DNA from: an uncultured Halomicronema sp.
Lineage (GTDB): Bacteria > Cyanobacteriota > Cyanobacteriia > Phormidesmidales > Phormidesmidaceae
Reading direction: 5' to 3'
NCBI GenBank assembly: GCA_937897665.1
Contig: CALCPB010000329.1
Coordinates: 1-5,666 of the forward strand
Length of the DNA: 5,666 bases
In this document: positions 5,519 through 5,666 of the stretch, one piece after another
Layout: each line of letters opens with the position of its first letter
How positions within the stretch are numbered: the first letter of the stretch is position 1
Notes under the pieces: generated by a model
Told to the model about the DNA's origin: nothing
Database searches by the model: none
What the model saw: the letters and a program-made list of their open reading frames with translations, nothing else
Translations under genes and position numbers: made by a program

Positions 5519-5666
5519 AAACAGGGGCTAAATGACGATTACTAGCTCGTACATAACATTTTTCCTGGGTCTTGAGCCAAGAAGTGCCATCAGACAGTTT
5601 TATTAAATTTGAACCCTCCAACATCTCTCCGCCAAACTTGGTAATAATTTCCCCTGATTGATAGGA
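5496..5666 (-). CDS. C-terminal end of an unidentified protein, truncated by the window edge
   Basis: The minus-strand frame is open from the right edge to a TAA at 5496-5498, giving 56 residues ending in LAPVSLPTKFW. No start codon is needed within the window because the gene enters from outside. The sequence reads like real protein: GEIITKFGGEMLEGSNLIKL, then SDGTSWLKTQEKCYVRASNR, with alternating hydrophobic residues that suggest a small beta-rich C-terminal domain. The strand pattern and the GxxxxLSDGTxW arrangement suggest a ligand or substrate binding beta sandwich or barrel, but I cannot name a family. The frame ends 30 bases from the stop of the convergent secreted-protein gene, normal spacing for two real convergent genes. 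Fifty-six codons without a stop could arise by chance, so confidence is moderate. Confidence 0.55.
   Translation of the reverse strand, partial: SYQSGEIITKFGGEMLEGSNLIKLSDGTSWLKTQEKCYVRASNRHLAPVSLPTKFW

Noticed and set aside
1..5666. CRISPR array, tRNA genes, insertion sequence or transposase
   Set aside because: I saw no regularly spaced repeats, no cloverleaf-like sequence and no transposase motifs or terminal inverted repeats on either strand.

Overview
The window looks like chromosomal DNA of a cyanobacterium. Nine perfect copies of the HIP1 octamer GCGATCGC occur in 5.7 kb, where chance would give about 0.1. The most recognisable protein is close to the cyanobacterial MPBQ/MSBQ methyltransferase (Synechocystis Sll0418 type), and two other products resemble conserved cyanobacterial proteins of unknown function. 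There are no rRNA or tRNA genes, insertion sequences, CRISPR arrays or phage genes that I can see.

Layout from left to right. (1) Positions 2-412, plus strand: the 3' part of a conserved hypothetical gene. (2) Positions 522-1757, plus strand: a saccharopine dehydrogenase-like / trans-acting enoyl reductase-like NAD(P)-binding protein. (3) 1758-1940: a convergent intergenic gap. (4) 1941-3188, minus strand: a UbiH/COQ6-type FAD-dependent aromatic hydroxylase that is intact in one frame except for a TAA stop at codon 265, so it is annotated as a nonsense-interrupted gene. (5) 3189-3352: a spacer with a long hairpin that probably terminates the next gene. (6) 3353-4339, minus strand: the MPBQ/MSBQ methyltransferase. 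(7) 4340-4880: an AT-richer region with a doubtful 80-residue minus-strand reading frame, a pair of near-identical 17-base boxes and a 17-base tandem duplication. (8) 4881-5465, plus strand: a small secreted protein of unknown function. (9) 5496-5666, minus strand: the C-terminal end of another gene entering from the right edge.

The two central minus-strand genes belong together biochemically. The methyltransferase acts on the ring of plastoquinol and tocopherol precursors, and the neighbouring hydroxylase belongs to the family that adds ring hydroxyls to prenylated quinone precursors. The premature stop in the hydroxylase is therefore the most notable observation: it is either a true loss-of-function change, a sequencing or assembly error, or less likely a readthrough site. 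I did not find convincing evidence for a wholly new system in this window.
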